The translations under genes were made by a program, and so were the position numbers. From Euphorbia lathyris (taxonomy: Eukaryota; Streptophyta; Magnoliopsida; Malpighiales; Euphorbiaceae), in assembly GCF_963576675.1 (NCBI RefSeq), contig NC_088916.1, forward strand, positions 24,589,501-24,653,500: 64,000 bases of DNA, in the 5' to 3' direction. Shown in pieces: positions 23,561 to 35,376 of the stretch (position 1 is the stretch's first letter; each line of letters begins with the position of its first letter). Below the pieces are notes generated by a model, which was given only the letters and a program-made list of their open reading frames with translations, searched no databases and was not told the DNA's origin.

Positions 23561-25485
23561 TGACTTAAATCTGACTCGACTGATGTACAAACAGATAGAA
23601 ATCCATACGAACAAACTAGTTAGCGAAAATCGTACATAACGCGTAATTAGATTGCAATAAGAAAACGTTAGATAATAATCACAATCATCACATCATCTCT
23701 CTTCCATCCTTATTCCTCCACACACTCGCTGGTCCAAGTCTCTTTCCTAGGATTTTGGTATGGGGCTCACATTGCGATCCAGGGGACGCGTGATGTCGTC
23801 GATTATTACGGAAAATTAAATCATTCATCATACAATACAGTTCGTTTTGACGCATCAACGTTTAGTGACTAAGATATCGACCAAGTTAGATTGTTCTTTT
23901 GGAATAACTCGTCGTTTGTCCTTTCGCGAGACGCATTAGTTCGGGTTTTGACTCCCTTCGAGCGTATCTCGGATTTTAGACGTGGTACGAGTTATTATTT
24001 CAATTCAATCGTTCGTTATCGATAATGACTCGTTCCCTTTTATTTGTGTGGGTTCGTGTCTCGATTTTTGGATTACAACGGGATCTTTCGGATCTATCGA
24101 GAGACGCAACCACGTGTTCGTTTAGTGATAATATCACTTTCGGATTTTATCTTTAGGGAACGAACTCATCGCGTAACGTGTTTGTTTTTTTAGCGTCAAG
24201 AATCTTGCTTGCTCGTTTTGGCTACGTGAAAAGACGACGAGTCTTATTCGAGCGTACGGTAATCTTTCAGCTAGCAACAATTTTTATTTCCTCCAATTTA
24301 CGGGATATACCATCCTAGCGTGGTTATAGAAAATCAACGTTTCGTTGAATCGCATGCTTATTCGAAGCAGGGATATTACCGTTCTTTTTCATTTAGGCAC
24401 GAGTTAAGCAAACGCGCATGTCGGGCCATATTTCTTGTAGTTTTGGTAACGGTCGAAATGATCGAGTCATTAGTCAAACCCACAGTCTCGTCCATATGGC
24501 GCAATTATGTGGTTTAGCTTAATTCGGCTTTGTGATTTTAAACGGTGTATACACTCGTTCGAGGCATGTATTCAACGACATTGGTTCGTTTTCTTTAACT
24601 ACTCTCGGGATTGACATATATCGTAGATATAGAATGATTTTGGTCTTTTTTCTTTTATTTTCTTAGTCACTTTTGCGGATACATCCATTTCTCTTAAGAA
24701 CAACATAAGGCGTAACGTAAGAGTTCGTTTTTTATTCGGAAGGGACGGGCCATGTTTATGAAACTCTATAAGTTACAACGAGGTTGTTCAAAACAGAAAT
24801 GTTCTTCGTTTTCGTTTCGTCATGATTTCGCTTTATCCTAACGTATTTAAAGAATGTGAATAACAGTTATCGTTAATATAGTCTTTTGAATCGAGATATA
24901 ACTATCCTTAACATCAAACCGATTTGTACTAATACGTGCTTACGTCACAACGTATTTCCTGAACATGTGCCTTCTTCGGGACACAGAAAGGGACCAGGCG
25001 GGTCGCACAAGTTCATTCATACGAGATGACTAAGTCGTCTTTAGTTCGAATTGTTTCGATGTAGTTTGTATATCGGTTTAAGAGTATATATTAACGTATC
25101 GTTTCATTTTCTTTACATATTTTGGATTTGGACACGTATCATGGCAATTTGAAAACACAAACTGATTCATTCATCACATCAAAAATGGTAACGGGTAATC
25201 CTATGGCAACTTCTAAGGCTACTATATGCTGACACGGCTGATCGCGGGACCTCACAGGACCGCACAAATTCGCCCTTAACGAATGGATGGGGACCCTTTG
25301 GCGCCTTACTGTAAGGGGGAACTTACACTAGCCTCTTTCGAGCGACGAATGGACTCTCGCTAGAGGTTTCGCGGAAATTACCCAAAAGGTTTGCAATAAT
25401 GCTTATGAATGCATACGAAAAGAAATAATACGATCCGTCCCCGTTAAGGGCTTAATACACGCCTTCCGGAATCAAAATTCTCGCT
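23561..25485 (-). other. T1 untranslated leader
   Basis: Between the dyad array and the primer-binding site. No coding frame of note and no recognisable RNA gene. TCG/CGA-rich in places. Confidence 0.5.
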
Positions 25486-25503
25486 TCCCCAGCGGAGTCG
25501 CCA
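25486..25503 (-). other. T1 primer-binding site (tRNA-Arg type)
   Basis: On the minus strand TGGCGACTCCGCTGGGGA, close to the complement of the plant tRNA-Arg 3' end used by Tat/Ogre elements (from memory of that family). It lies 2 bp inside the LTR end CTAACA. Confidence 0.8.
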
Positions 25504-26078
25504 CTTGTTAGACGAGGTGCCGCTGCCTAATCTCTCGGGCGGACCGGGGGGTGGACACCTCATGGCGACGTAAGCGGTGATTGGCACCGAAAGCAACCAA
25601 TCGTGGAATCAAGCTGCTCGGCAGGACCGGAGCTCGGAGTTTGGAAGAGTCGCCATCCACGAATGGGGAAATGAACACCGATCCCTTGCGGGAGACCAGT
25701 GAGGGTTCGAGAAACTTAGGTACGAGCCAGGAAGGCTAGCTCCTTTCCGGAGAAAGGCTACTAGGCACCCCAACATCGTCCGGTTATGAACCACCGGCCT
25801 CCTACTCAGCGTGTTAGGCGATAACGGACTAATCGCATATTTCTTTAAGTTTAAAATTCATTTGAAACCTTTTCTTTCTCGCTTTGAAAAACCGTTTTGG
25901 AGCATATATTATTGAAAGCCATTTTGGTAAAGAATCACCTATTTACATTGATTCAAAATACATAAGAGAGAGATGGGGAGAAGAGAGAATTGATTTATTC
26001 ACAGTGTTTTGTGCTTTTAATTTACATGTTAACTCTAAACTAAGCTCACTTCCCGAAAACTAGTTTATTTACATGGTT

Positions 26079-26341
26079 CGTACCTTAATCGCCGTTGGAA
26101 CGATTTAGGTACGTTTCAAAACCCCGTTAATGACGTTCACTCGAATCGTCGTTGGAACGACTCGAGTGTTTGAAAATGCTGAGCAAACATTTTTAATCTA
26201 AAAGCGTGATTAAGCATACACGTCCATTTATTTTCGTACAAAAATCATTTAGTTAGGAAAACGATTCAAAACTCAATTAATTACCATTAAAAGCGATTTT
26301 AATTACAAGGTTCGCTTAATCCGTCGTTGGAACGAATTAAG
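26079..26341. repeat. Three hairpins with one loop and different stems
   Basis: Loop YCGTTGGAA at 26092-26100, 26149-26157 and 26324-26332. Stems: CGTACCTTAATCG with CGATTTAGGTACG (12 of 13 paired), CACTCGAATCG with CGACTCGAGTG (10 of 11), CTTAATCCG with CGAATTAAG (8 of 9). The stems are different sequences yet each pairs with its partner. Confidence 0.85.
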
Positions 26342-27694
26342 GTTTTAAAACGTGATATTTTGGAAACGGTTTAAAGTGATAAGAAAACTTTTTGTTTACA
26401 CCTTAAGAATACCTAAAAAAAGCTTTAATTTAAACCAACCAATTAAACTCTCTTTTTGTGATTTATTTTCCCTTTTTTCACTCAATTACCTTACTTGAAT
26501 ACAATAACAACAAATGATAAATTGAATCTCAAATTCACCCCATCAAAACATTTTCCCAAATAATATATATATAAAAAATTTGAAAGGAAAAGAAGAAAAG
26601 TATATATATACATATTTTTGATAGAAATGATACTATACATATATATTTAAAAGATGAACAATAAAGACTTTGATTAATAGATAAAAACGATAATAATATC
26701 CGCAAATAATGAGAAATTAGCTTTTGACCCCAAAATTACAAGGATAAATGTGTATGGAAAATAATCCTTAATAACCCCAAAATGCCCAAATATGTCTAGT
26801 TTAAATGAATAAAAAGGAAAGATCTATATATATACATATACTTTTATTAAATCAAATTAATGAAAAATAATATATAAACGCATTAAATAACTATATGTAC
26901 AAAGTATTTAAAAATAGCTTGAAAGTATATATTACATAAATAACATATATATATAAAGGACCAAAAGCCTAAAAGTTGAGAAAGAGGGACCAAAACAGCA
27001 TTTTTTACATTTCAGCAGCTTTACCGACGGAAAATCCATCGGTAAATAGCCTTTAGCGACAGAAAATGGAAAATTACAGAACTGCTCCAACTATTTCCAG
27101 ATTTATTCAAAAGCTTTAAATTAGATCTATTCTATCGTTTTGGACCTCCGAGCTACCCAAATTGGATCATAGCCTATAACGGAGATTCCTAAAACGACGT
27201 TTTTATTTTAAAATGTTATTTTTTAAAACTTATAATTACAACGTTTTTAATACCCGAACTACCTTTGAATCGGATCACGGTTCGTATTGGGATATCAAAA
27301 CGAGGTTTTTTATTTCAAAACGAAACCGAACCTTTATTTAACACGAGATGAAAATAAATAAATACGGGAATTTAAATAAGACGTGATAAATAAATAAGTA
27401 AACTAAATAAATAAAACTTTAGAATAAATAAATAAAATAAATAAAACGAGTCTAGTCCTCGGATAATACCTCAAGATCGGTATCTGACAGTCGAAGTCGG
27501 TTGATTCCACGAGTTGTGATTTTCCGGTTTTTTTTTTGTGTTTTTTCGTCTTTTTTAGTAAAAATTTAACTTTTGGGAAATTCGGACTTTTTGAGAAAAA
27601 AAATATTCTTTTAAAAAAAATTCACTTTCTCTCTCTAAAAATGTCTAGAGTGAGAAACTCTCCAAAAAATCCTCCCTCCTCCCTTTTGTGCATG

Positions 27695-27725
27695 GGGATC
27701 CGTGCCTTATATAGGCACGGATCCC
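27695..27725 (-). promoter_or_regulatory. T1 LTR TATA box inside a perfect 13-bp inverted repeat
   Basis: Arms GGGATCCGTGCCT (27695-27707) and its exact complement (27713-27725) enclose TATAT; on the minus strand the centre reads CTATATAAGG, a good TATA box. The palindrome array lies directly upstream on that strand. Confidence 0.75.
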
Positions 27726-27733
27726 AGAAGTTT

Positions 27734-28060
27734 TGGGCGATGCCCAACCAAAATTGGGTGTCGCCCAAAACAGGTTGGGCGGACGCCCAACTTATGTTGG
27801 GCGAACGCCCAACGTTTGTTGGGCGAACGCCCAACATCTGTTGGGCGCGCGCCCAACAAGCGTTAGGCATCCGCCCAACAGGCGTTGGGCAATCGCCCAA
27901 CATAGGTTGGGCGTTCGCCCAACAGGCATTGGGCGTCCGCCCCAACAAACGTCGGGCGCTTGCCCCTCCTATGTCGGGCGCCCGCCCTACCTACGTCGGG
28001 CGCCTCCCTCCACGTCGTTGGGCGCTGGCCCAACGGTCGTCGAGCGTGCGCGCCCAGCGG
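27734..28060. repeat. Tandem palindrome array of T1 5' LTR, GTTGGGCG-NN-CGCCCAAC
   Basis: About 14 units, the same motif and spacing as 853-1262 in the other LTR but fewer copies. The 132- and 259-codon frames across it arise from the periodic repeat. Confidence 0.95.
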
Positions 28061-28220
28061 ACGTCAGGCATGCGCTCCATGCTGTCGGCCGCGCGTCCAA
28101 CTATCATTGGACGTGCGTCGACTGCCGCTAGGCGCCCGCACCACGTCGCTGGACGCTCGCGAGTCGTCCATTTGACGACCGCCACTCCTTCTAGCCTCTT
28201 TTTTATTGTATATATTTTTT

Positions 28221-30087
28221 TGAAGGAAATTAAGCTAATGTATAGCAGCGAAAATATAAAAATTTTAGCCTACTTTCTTTTAACCATAGGATCCGTTAAT
28301 CGTTATTTCATATAAAGAGGGATAATAACGAATACCTTTTCAAGAACAATCTACCGTTGTTAAAGAAGCGCCCACAATTCTTCTCCGAGTTCCCAAGCAC
28401 GAAGTATAACACGGTGAGGTTAAGTTAGAATCAACCCTTATGAGATGCAACCAAAATAGATTGCCTCTAATTAACCAACACAAGATCAAAGAGAAAAGGA
28501 GATGAATGAAATTAATCAATCGATGGAAGCCGTATTAATTCTCATCCACGAACTAGGGGAGTCGAATTCTTTTTCTCTCTCTAGATGTAGGTTTCGAAAA
28601 TCACATAGAGGGGAGGGTTAGGGCTTAGTCGAAATTCATGTAGTAGGGGGGTATATATAATAACTTGAATCTAAACCCTAGTTAGATAGGAATATGTTAC
28701 TTAATAGGAATTCAATTCGGAATAGGATTCCCAATTATTATCTTATAATATATCTAATATATCTAGGATAATAATAAATAACCTAATTGGATAATAATAT
28801 GAGTATATTAATCTAATTAAAACTCCTAACTTAATTATCTCTTAATTAATTTAATTCACAAACCTAATCAAATTAGGATTAATGGAATTAAAATAATTCC
28901 TAACTTATTATATATAAATTTCGGCCTCCCCTAATTAAATGGGCCTTACTGGGCTCATTTGGGCTTCCATCTATTAATGACATCCATCTGTCTTTTTGGT
29001 TCCAAGTCTTATGTGTGATCCATTAGGTTCTTACTACTTCTGGCCGTATGCAACTTATTAAATTAATTTCTTCAAGAATTATATTTAATATTTTGCATAA
29101 CGGAATGATGTACTGAGTATGTTATTGGCAAGTCTGTAATCATTCCCCCAGAGTCCGCTAATAAGACAGGTTGATTCTGTCGCTAACCCTTCCGTATTAG
29201 TTACGGTATAATACGATCCTTTATCAACTACATCCTTGAACTGAATCTCATGACTATGGGTGATGTCAAGTCACATATAGCGAGACGTTCGTTTTACTTG
29301 TATAGGCCGAGTCAACTCAAAAAGATAGGTTAAGTGAAACCTGTATTTCTTATTCTTAAGCTATCACCTTGGAAGGATTTAGAGTCGAGTCTTCCACAAG
29401 CGATCCTTGGATGTATCTCCCATTAATCGGGAGTGATAAATGCTCAATCCAATGTATAACTACCCTGACATTACCTCCTGTGACACCCAACCTTTGTAGT
29501 TCACACCCCAGAGTCATCTCTGTTAAGGATCGTGGGACCGCAGGATCAAAGTCTCACATTCAGTAATTCAGGATGACTAATTAACATTCCTTTGAGTCTG
29601 AGGATTAGTTATACCTATTAATACCAATGAGATGAACAGTTGACAAGGATGAATCTACCCATCATGTTATCTCAAATCGGATCCCCAATCCTAATGAACA
29701 ACGTTTCATCGGATCTATGTAACTGTCCAGATATCTATATATATGAAGCTTGTGAGATCAGCTTTCTGTCGGACAGAAGACATTGTTACATACAAGTCTC
29801 AACAGTGATATATCAATCCTAAACATATCACTTGACTTGGGGTAGTTTTAAGTTTATTAGTTTATTATAAAGTTTTGTCTCACTTCATGCTTGTATGAAC
29901 ACTTTATAATCACTTTAAACAAACTTACGGATTTCCTTTTATTAGACTTTATTTAGTGCTTAAAAGGGGATTGCCTTTATATAGTTATAAAACATACATC
30001 TTATTAAAACAAATGATATAAAGAACAATTCATTTACATTAAGTTTGTATCCTGCAACAATTGTCTATAGGACACTAAACCCCAACA
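28221..30087 (-). mobile_element. S3: solo LTR of the C1/C2 Copia family in the T1 5' LTR
   Basis: 1867 bp, flanked by TTTTT (28216-28220, 30088-30092). The uninterrupted T1 3' LTR at about 1428-1440 shows the empty site with six T, exactly as a 5-bp duplication predicts. Shorter than S2 because of an internal deletion of roughly 200 bp near its start (compare 28340-28400 with the S2 region after 4010). Confidence 0.95.
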
Positions 30088-30173
30088 TTTTTGCCTTTAA
30101 AACTCCGGGAACCAACCGCTTCAACAGTCTTGTTACAGGTTTTCGTCACAGGTCCTCCGACTCGGTGTCTACA

Positions 30174-30336
30174 ACAGTGTAATGGGATTCACAATGTCAG
30201 GCACCACACCAAGTTCTGTAATGAACTTTCTTATCCAAACCGCTTCCTTTGCTGCTTCTGCAGCGGCGATATACTCTGACTCGGTCATAGAGAAAGCCAC
30301 GCTTCCCTGCTTGGAACTCTTCCAACTGACCGCGCC
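30174..30336 (-). pseudogene. C1 RNase H fragment between T1 and A2
   Basis: The reverse complement is nearly the same as C2 at about 37660-37830. It encodes the Copia RNase H stretch with SWKSSKQGSVAFS, TESEYIAAAEA and the segment ending PDIVNPIT. It is the piece of C1 left between two insertions and continues, across A2, at 50991. The remainder of C1 (its 3' end and 3' LTR) must lie left of the window. Confidence 0.9.
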
Positions 30337-30899
30337 TGATATTTCCATATTTCATAGGTGTTTATTTACATTTCAGTCACTATTCTTAGCTATTTTCATC
30401 TGTGTTTGTTTATTGTTTTCGTGTTTTAGGTTAGTTTTGTGTTTCCTTTACCTTATGGCATGATTAGTGTTTTTCAGGAACCTTCTGGACCTCCTCGGAA
30501 CTCTAGGAAGCAATCAGGCACCAACCGAGAGAACAAGGAGCTGATGCGGACCCGACCACATGTTGTCTCGCCGAGACAATTACTGTCTCGCCGAGACAAC
30601 CACTGTCTCGCCGAGAAAAAACGCGAATCAGCAGAACAAATTCGGCCCTTTCCGCTGAGTTGGCCCTATGAAGACCTGGAAATATCTATTTTATTCCTGT
30701 AATTTCCCTTTTTGCCCTTTTAACTCTTGTGTGACTATAAAAGGGAATTAGGTTTTATTTCAAGAGGATCTTCTTTTTTGCTGAAGCAATTGAGCAGCCA
30801 TTTTTGTATCAGAACCTAATTTTAGACGCGAGGCTTTTGCTCAATCTTTGCATCTTGGGATTTTCAATTACTCTCATTCCATTTTTCTGGTGACTTTCA
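30337..30899 (+). repeat. A2 5' LTR, first part
   Basis: TGATATTTCC start to the C2 insertion. Holds three palindromes (TGTCTCGCCGAGACA, 30564-30616) and the TATA box. The 87-codon frame across the palindromes is also present in the 3' LTR and is not a gene. Confidence 0.95.
30564..30742 (+). promoter_or_regulatory. A2 LTR promoter: three palindromes and TATA box
   Basis: Three copies of TGTCTCGCCGAGACA (the third damaged) at 30564-30616, then TATAAAA at 30736-30742. In the 3' LTR the same set lies at 49811-49867 with TATAAAA at 49984-49990. Confidence 0.75.
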
Positions 30900-32969
30900 T
30901 GTTGGGGTTTTGTGTCCTATAGTCAATTGTTGCAGGATACAAACTTATTGTAAATGAATTGTTCTTTATATCATTTGTTTTAATGAGATATATGTTTTAT
31001 AACTATATAAAGGCAATCCCCTTTAAGCACTAAATAAAGTCTAATAAAAGGAAATCCGTAAGTTTGTTTAAAGTGATTATAAAGTGTTCATACAAGCATG
31101 AAGTGAGACAAAACTTTATAATAAACTAATAAACTTAAAACCACCCCAAGTCAAGTGATATATTTAGGATTGATATATCACAGTTGAGACTTGTATGTAA
31201 CAATGTCTTCTGTTCGACATAAAGCTGATCTCACAAGCTTCACATATATAGATATCTGGACAGTTACATAGATCCGGTGAAACGTTGTTCATTAGGATTG
31301 GGGATCCGACTTGAGATAACAGGATGGGTAGATTCATCCTTGTCAACTGTTCATCTCATTGGTATTAATAGGTATAACTAATCCTCAGACTCAAAGGAAT
31401 GTTAATTGGTCATCCTGAATTACTGAATGTGAGACTTTGATCCTGTGGTCCCACGATCCTTAACAGAGATGACTCTGGGGTGTGAACTGCAAAGGTTGGG
31501 TGTCACAGGAAGTAATTTCAGGGTAGTTATACATTGGATTGAGCATTTATCACTCCCGATTAATGGGAGATACATCCAAGGATCGCTTGTGGAAGACTCG
31601 ACTCTAAACCCTTGCAAGGTGATAGCTTAAGAATAGAAATTCGGATTTCACTTAACCTATCTTTTTGAGTTGACTCGGCCAATAACAAGTAAAACGAACG
31701 TCTCGCTATATGTGACTTGACATTACCCATAGTCATAAGATTCAGTTCAATGATGTAGTTGATAAAGGATCGTATTATACCGTAACTAATACGGAAGGGT
31801 TAACGACAGAATCAACCTGTCTTCTTAACGGACTCTAGGGGAATGATTACGGACTTGCCAATAACATACTCTGTACATCATTCCGTTATGCAATGGATTA
31901 AATATAATTCTTGAAGAAATTAATTTAATAGGTTGCATACGGTCAGAAGTAGTAAGGACCTAATGGATCACACATAAGACTTGGAACCAAAAGAGAGATG
32001 GATATGATTAATAGATGGAAGCCCAATTAAGCCCAGTAAGGCCCAAATACTAGGAGTGGGGCCGAAATTTATATATGTTAGTAAGGAATTAATTTTATTC
32101 CATTAATCCTAATTAGATTAGGATTATGAATTAAATTAATTAAGAGATAATTAAGTTAGGAGTTTTAATTAGATTAATATACTCCTATTATTATCCAATT
32201 ATGTTATTTATTATTATCCTAAATGTATTTGATATATTATAAGATAATAATTAGGAATCCTATTCCGAATGGAATTCCTATTAAGTAACCTATTCCTATC
32301 TAACTAGGGTTTAGATACAAGCTAATATATATACCCCTTCCCTTAATGAATTTCGACGAAGCCTATATCCCTCCCCACTTGTGATTTTCGAAATTGCTTA
32401 AGAGAGAGAGAAAAGAATTCTATTCCCAAGTTCGTGAACAAGAATTCATACGGCATTCCATCGATTGATTAATCTTATTCATCCCTCTTTCTCTTTGATC
32501 TTGTGTTGGTTTATTAGAGGAAATCTATTTTGGTTGCATCTCATAAGGGTTGATTCTAACTTAATCTCACCGTGTTCACGAAAGAAGGAAAAACAATCAA
32601 AAGGGAGAAATTCGTTTTTCTTCGCCTACATCAGGTCAGTTCACTATTTCGAGGATTCCCGAAGATTGAACCGTCGGATCGTCGCGAATTTTGGACAGTA
32701 GCTTCTAGACATATTCTTCCACGTATCCACCGAAGGGATTGTCGTTCGGAGGTCTGGAAGGTCTGTTTCGGATAGGGGCAGATTGGTAAACAGTTTACAT
32801 CTCATTTGAAGTTGTGGGCACTTCGTTTGCAACGGTAGATTGATCATCGAAAGGTATTTCTTCTTATCCCTCTTTATATGAAATAACGATTAACGGATCC
32901 TATGGTTAAAAGGAAGTAGGCTAAATTTTTTATATTTCCGCTGCTATACCTTAGCCTTAATTTCCTTCA
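30900..32969 (+). repeat. C2 5' LTR
   Basis: 2070 bp, TGTTGGGG to CCTTCA. Upstream of a TATATATA box (32326-32333) there are AT-rich dyads, e.g. TAATCCTAAT-TAG-ATTAGGATTA (32104-32126). Same family as S1, S2 and S3. Confidence 0.95.
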
Positions 32970-32970
32970 G

Positions 32971-32983
32971 TGGTATCAGAGCC
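32971..32983 (+). other. C2 primer-binding site (initiator-Met tRNA)
   Basis: TGGTATCAGAGCC, the standard complement of plant initiator-Met tRNA, 1 bp after the LTR. Confidence 0.95.
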
Positions 32984-34547
32984 ATCGTTAAATCCGTTAT
33001 TTCATATATGAAAATATAGAAGTTTTCAATAGGATTGAATAAATATTTATGGTTAGGATTAATTGACAAAAAGTATTGATTGATTAATTCTAAAGATAAA
33101 TAAAGTTTTGATTAATTGTTAATTAAAACTGATTATGCTTATGTTCCTAATTATTTCGGTTGATAATCATTATAACAAAATCTATTAGTTTTATAGTTAG
33201 GTTGATAAAATTAGTTTTATTAATTCTAAATGATAAAACGGAAATCTATTGTAGATTATCCTATTTCTGAAAACCGTTTTAAAATTGTTTTAGAATGTTT
33301 TCAGAAATTAATAGTTTTCTGTTTTGATTATCGAATGAATAATTCGTTTAAATGTTTGTTTTTACCAATATGTAAATCAAAGTGTTAAATGAATTAAAAT
33401 CAAAATAAATGGGACGAGCATAATCAACGTTTTATATGGTTATATTAATCTAAGGATTAATATAAAGATACAAAACGATTAGAAGTAAAATTGGATGAAA
33501 GTTAATTTGACGAGTTAATGTGATTAACCTAAATATTACATAAGCCGGTTATGTAATCAACCAATTAAATTTATTTAATTGAGTCTATGCATGTTTGGAG
33601 TTATGGACATATTTGGACCCTCTTTTAGTCTTTTGGTATTTTTGAAATAGGGCATGCGCGTCCTGCCTTTCTACTATCTATTGTAATTTCTCATCTCATC
33701 TGATTCCCTTCAATTCAATTGAAGTTTTCTTATAGTAGTATAGAAATTAATATGTAATTTCAAGGCGCCAAGGAGAAGACGGAGGACCTAAAGAGAAATA
33801 TGTAATAGTTAATATTTCCTTAGGTTTGGCCTTTTATTCCGTCTCTGGCTCGACGGAATAATTTAGATGATATGTCCATAACGCCAATGTATGTGAATGT
33901 ATGTATGTCTGATGTATGCTAAAGCAAATCAAGACTAAGTTAGATTATGAGACTTAAATAAAATCCCTCATTAAAAGTTAAGTAAATAAGTAAGTTATTA
34001 AAATCGGTTGCCCCTCCCTAATATTATAATTCAGCCGGCAGTACTGGGGGCCTTTGGGTTGTTGAGCAAACTCAAGCTCGGGGTCTTATGGTAACACCTG
34101 AATTATCGAAAGTTATTCTTTCATGAATATAGGGTAATACTTAAATTAGATTATGATAATTGGATGAGCAAACTCATGTTGTCATAAACTAATGGGCAAT
34201 ATGGTTGGGATTAATATGAGTAACATATTAGTTACTAATGTGGTTAGTAACCCAATAACCTAGGAGTCACATTCAAGATGTGATTGATTACATGAATCTA
34301 CCTAACAAATGGGACTAGCTTGTTGAGCAAACTCAAGGCGAAATCTCAGGAGTTAGGATCCTAGCTCACTAAAGGATTTGTGAAATTCTTCGAATTAATA
34401 TGGAGGGTTATTAATTTGGCAAAATAGTGGGAGCAATCTGAAATAAATTAAAAGGCCTATAATTTTAGATTGTTATACTTTAAAGCAAATGAATAACATA
34501 CGTCTACTCTTTCTCACTCTCAAGTTTAATTAAACACTCTTAAAATC
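32984..34547 (+). other. C2 untranslated leader
   Basis: About 1.56 kb of AT-rich leader without coding frames. Matches the C1 leader (54564 to about 55800, minus) over most of its length. Confidence 0.8.
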
Positions 34548-35376
34548 ATGACTAATACCAATCTACAAAATATACTTACCGATAACAAGTTGAATAGTTC
34601 AAACTTCACCGACTGGTTTCGTAACCTCAAAATCGTTTTGAAGTTCGATAAATAGGGTATGTATTTGATACATCGATACCCCCTATCCCTGAGGATGATG
34701 CTCCCAATCGATGCTTATCAGAAGCACAAGGCTGATGACGATCATGCCGGATGCATCATACTTGCATCGATGACATCGGAATTACAAAGGCAACTATGCT
34801 TGGGATGCAAGAGGGCACCTAAAGGAATTGTTTGGGAAACAGACCAGGTGCGAACGCTACGAGATATCCAAGATTCTATATCGTAGTAGGATGCAAGAGG
34901 GCACATCTGTCATGACACATTGTGTCAAGATGATTGGCTACATTACAAAACTTTCTAGTATTGGATTTGCGATGGATAACGAATTGAGCATAGACTTAAT
35001 TCTTCAATCCCTCCTAGAGAGTTATTCACAGTTCATTATGAACTATCAGATGAATGACTTGCAAACCTCTTTTGAAGAGCTTGCAAATATGCTCAAGTCA
35101 GTTGAGCCCAATATAAAGAAAAGTAAGAAAGTCGTGCCCAACAAAACTAAGGGAAAGGAAGTGAAGAAGCCCAAAGGAAAGTGCCACTTCTGTGGTGAAG
35201 AAAGGCATTGGAAAAGAAACTGTTTGGTGTACCTAGCTACCCTCAAGAAGGGAAAAAGCCGGTACTCCAACATCTGGTATGTTCTATATTTCGATAAAGA
35301 ACAAACATTGCGATTTTTTATAGAGATGGGATTTTCTATTTTTCAGGAATATCACAAAATGGGATTTATGTGTTAG
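34548..35376 (+). pseudogene. C2 gag, broken
   Basis: Starts ATG 34548 (MTNTNLQ..., matching C1 MTNTDLC...). Stops at TAG 34653, resumes in the same frame to about 34810, then shifts frame after a small rearrangement in which GATGCAAGAGGGCAC occurs twice, and runs to 35376. Copia gag features: the FTDWFRNLKIVL start, SYSQFIMNYQM core, and a CCHC zinc knuckle CHFCGEERHWKRNC near 35182. The final 30 codons lie past the protease deletion and are not gag. Confidence 0.85.

Larger units (their letters stand above)
1..30173 (-). mobile_element. T1: nested, non-autonomous Tat/Ogre-type Gypsy retrotransposon (left end outside window)
   Basis: Both LTR ends on the plus strand finish with the same roughly 90-bp tail ending GGTGTCTACA (at 1518 and 30173); on the minus strand this is a TGTAGACACC start, usual for Tat/Ogre LTRs. 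A primer-binding site at 25503-25486 lies next to the 5' LTR, and a purine-rich minus-strand tract adjoins the 3' LTR at 1519. Without inserts A1 and S2 the interior is about 10.8 kb. It holds only the C-terminal part of a gag and no protease, reverse transcriptase or integrase, so the element depended on others, like the TR-GAG class of non-autonomous elements. In the short stretch where both LTRs can be compared (about 1260-1430 against 28030-28215) they differ at roughly one base in ten, making T1 clearly older than A1, A2 and C2. Right flank is C1. Confidence 0.85.
25506..30173 (-). repeat. T1 5' LTR, interrupted by S3
   Basis: Starts TGTTAGACGAGG and ends GGTGTCTACA on the plus strand. 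Without S3 and its duplicated TTTTT it is about 2.8 kb. In minus orientation it contains U3, the palindrome array at 28060-27734, a TATA box in a perfect inverted repeat at 27725-27695, and a long downstream part with three stem-variable hairpins at 26341-26079. No coding frame is supported. Confidence 0.85.

Noticed and set aside
30439..30702. An 87-codon frame, also at 49687-49950
   Set aside because: Lies in the A2 LTR over the palindromes; duplicated only because LTRs are duplicated.
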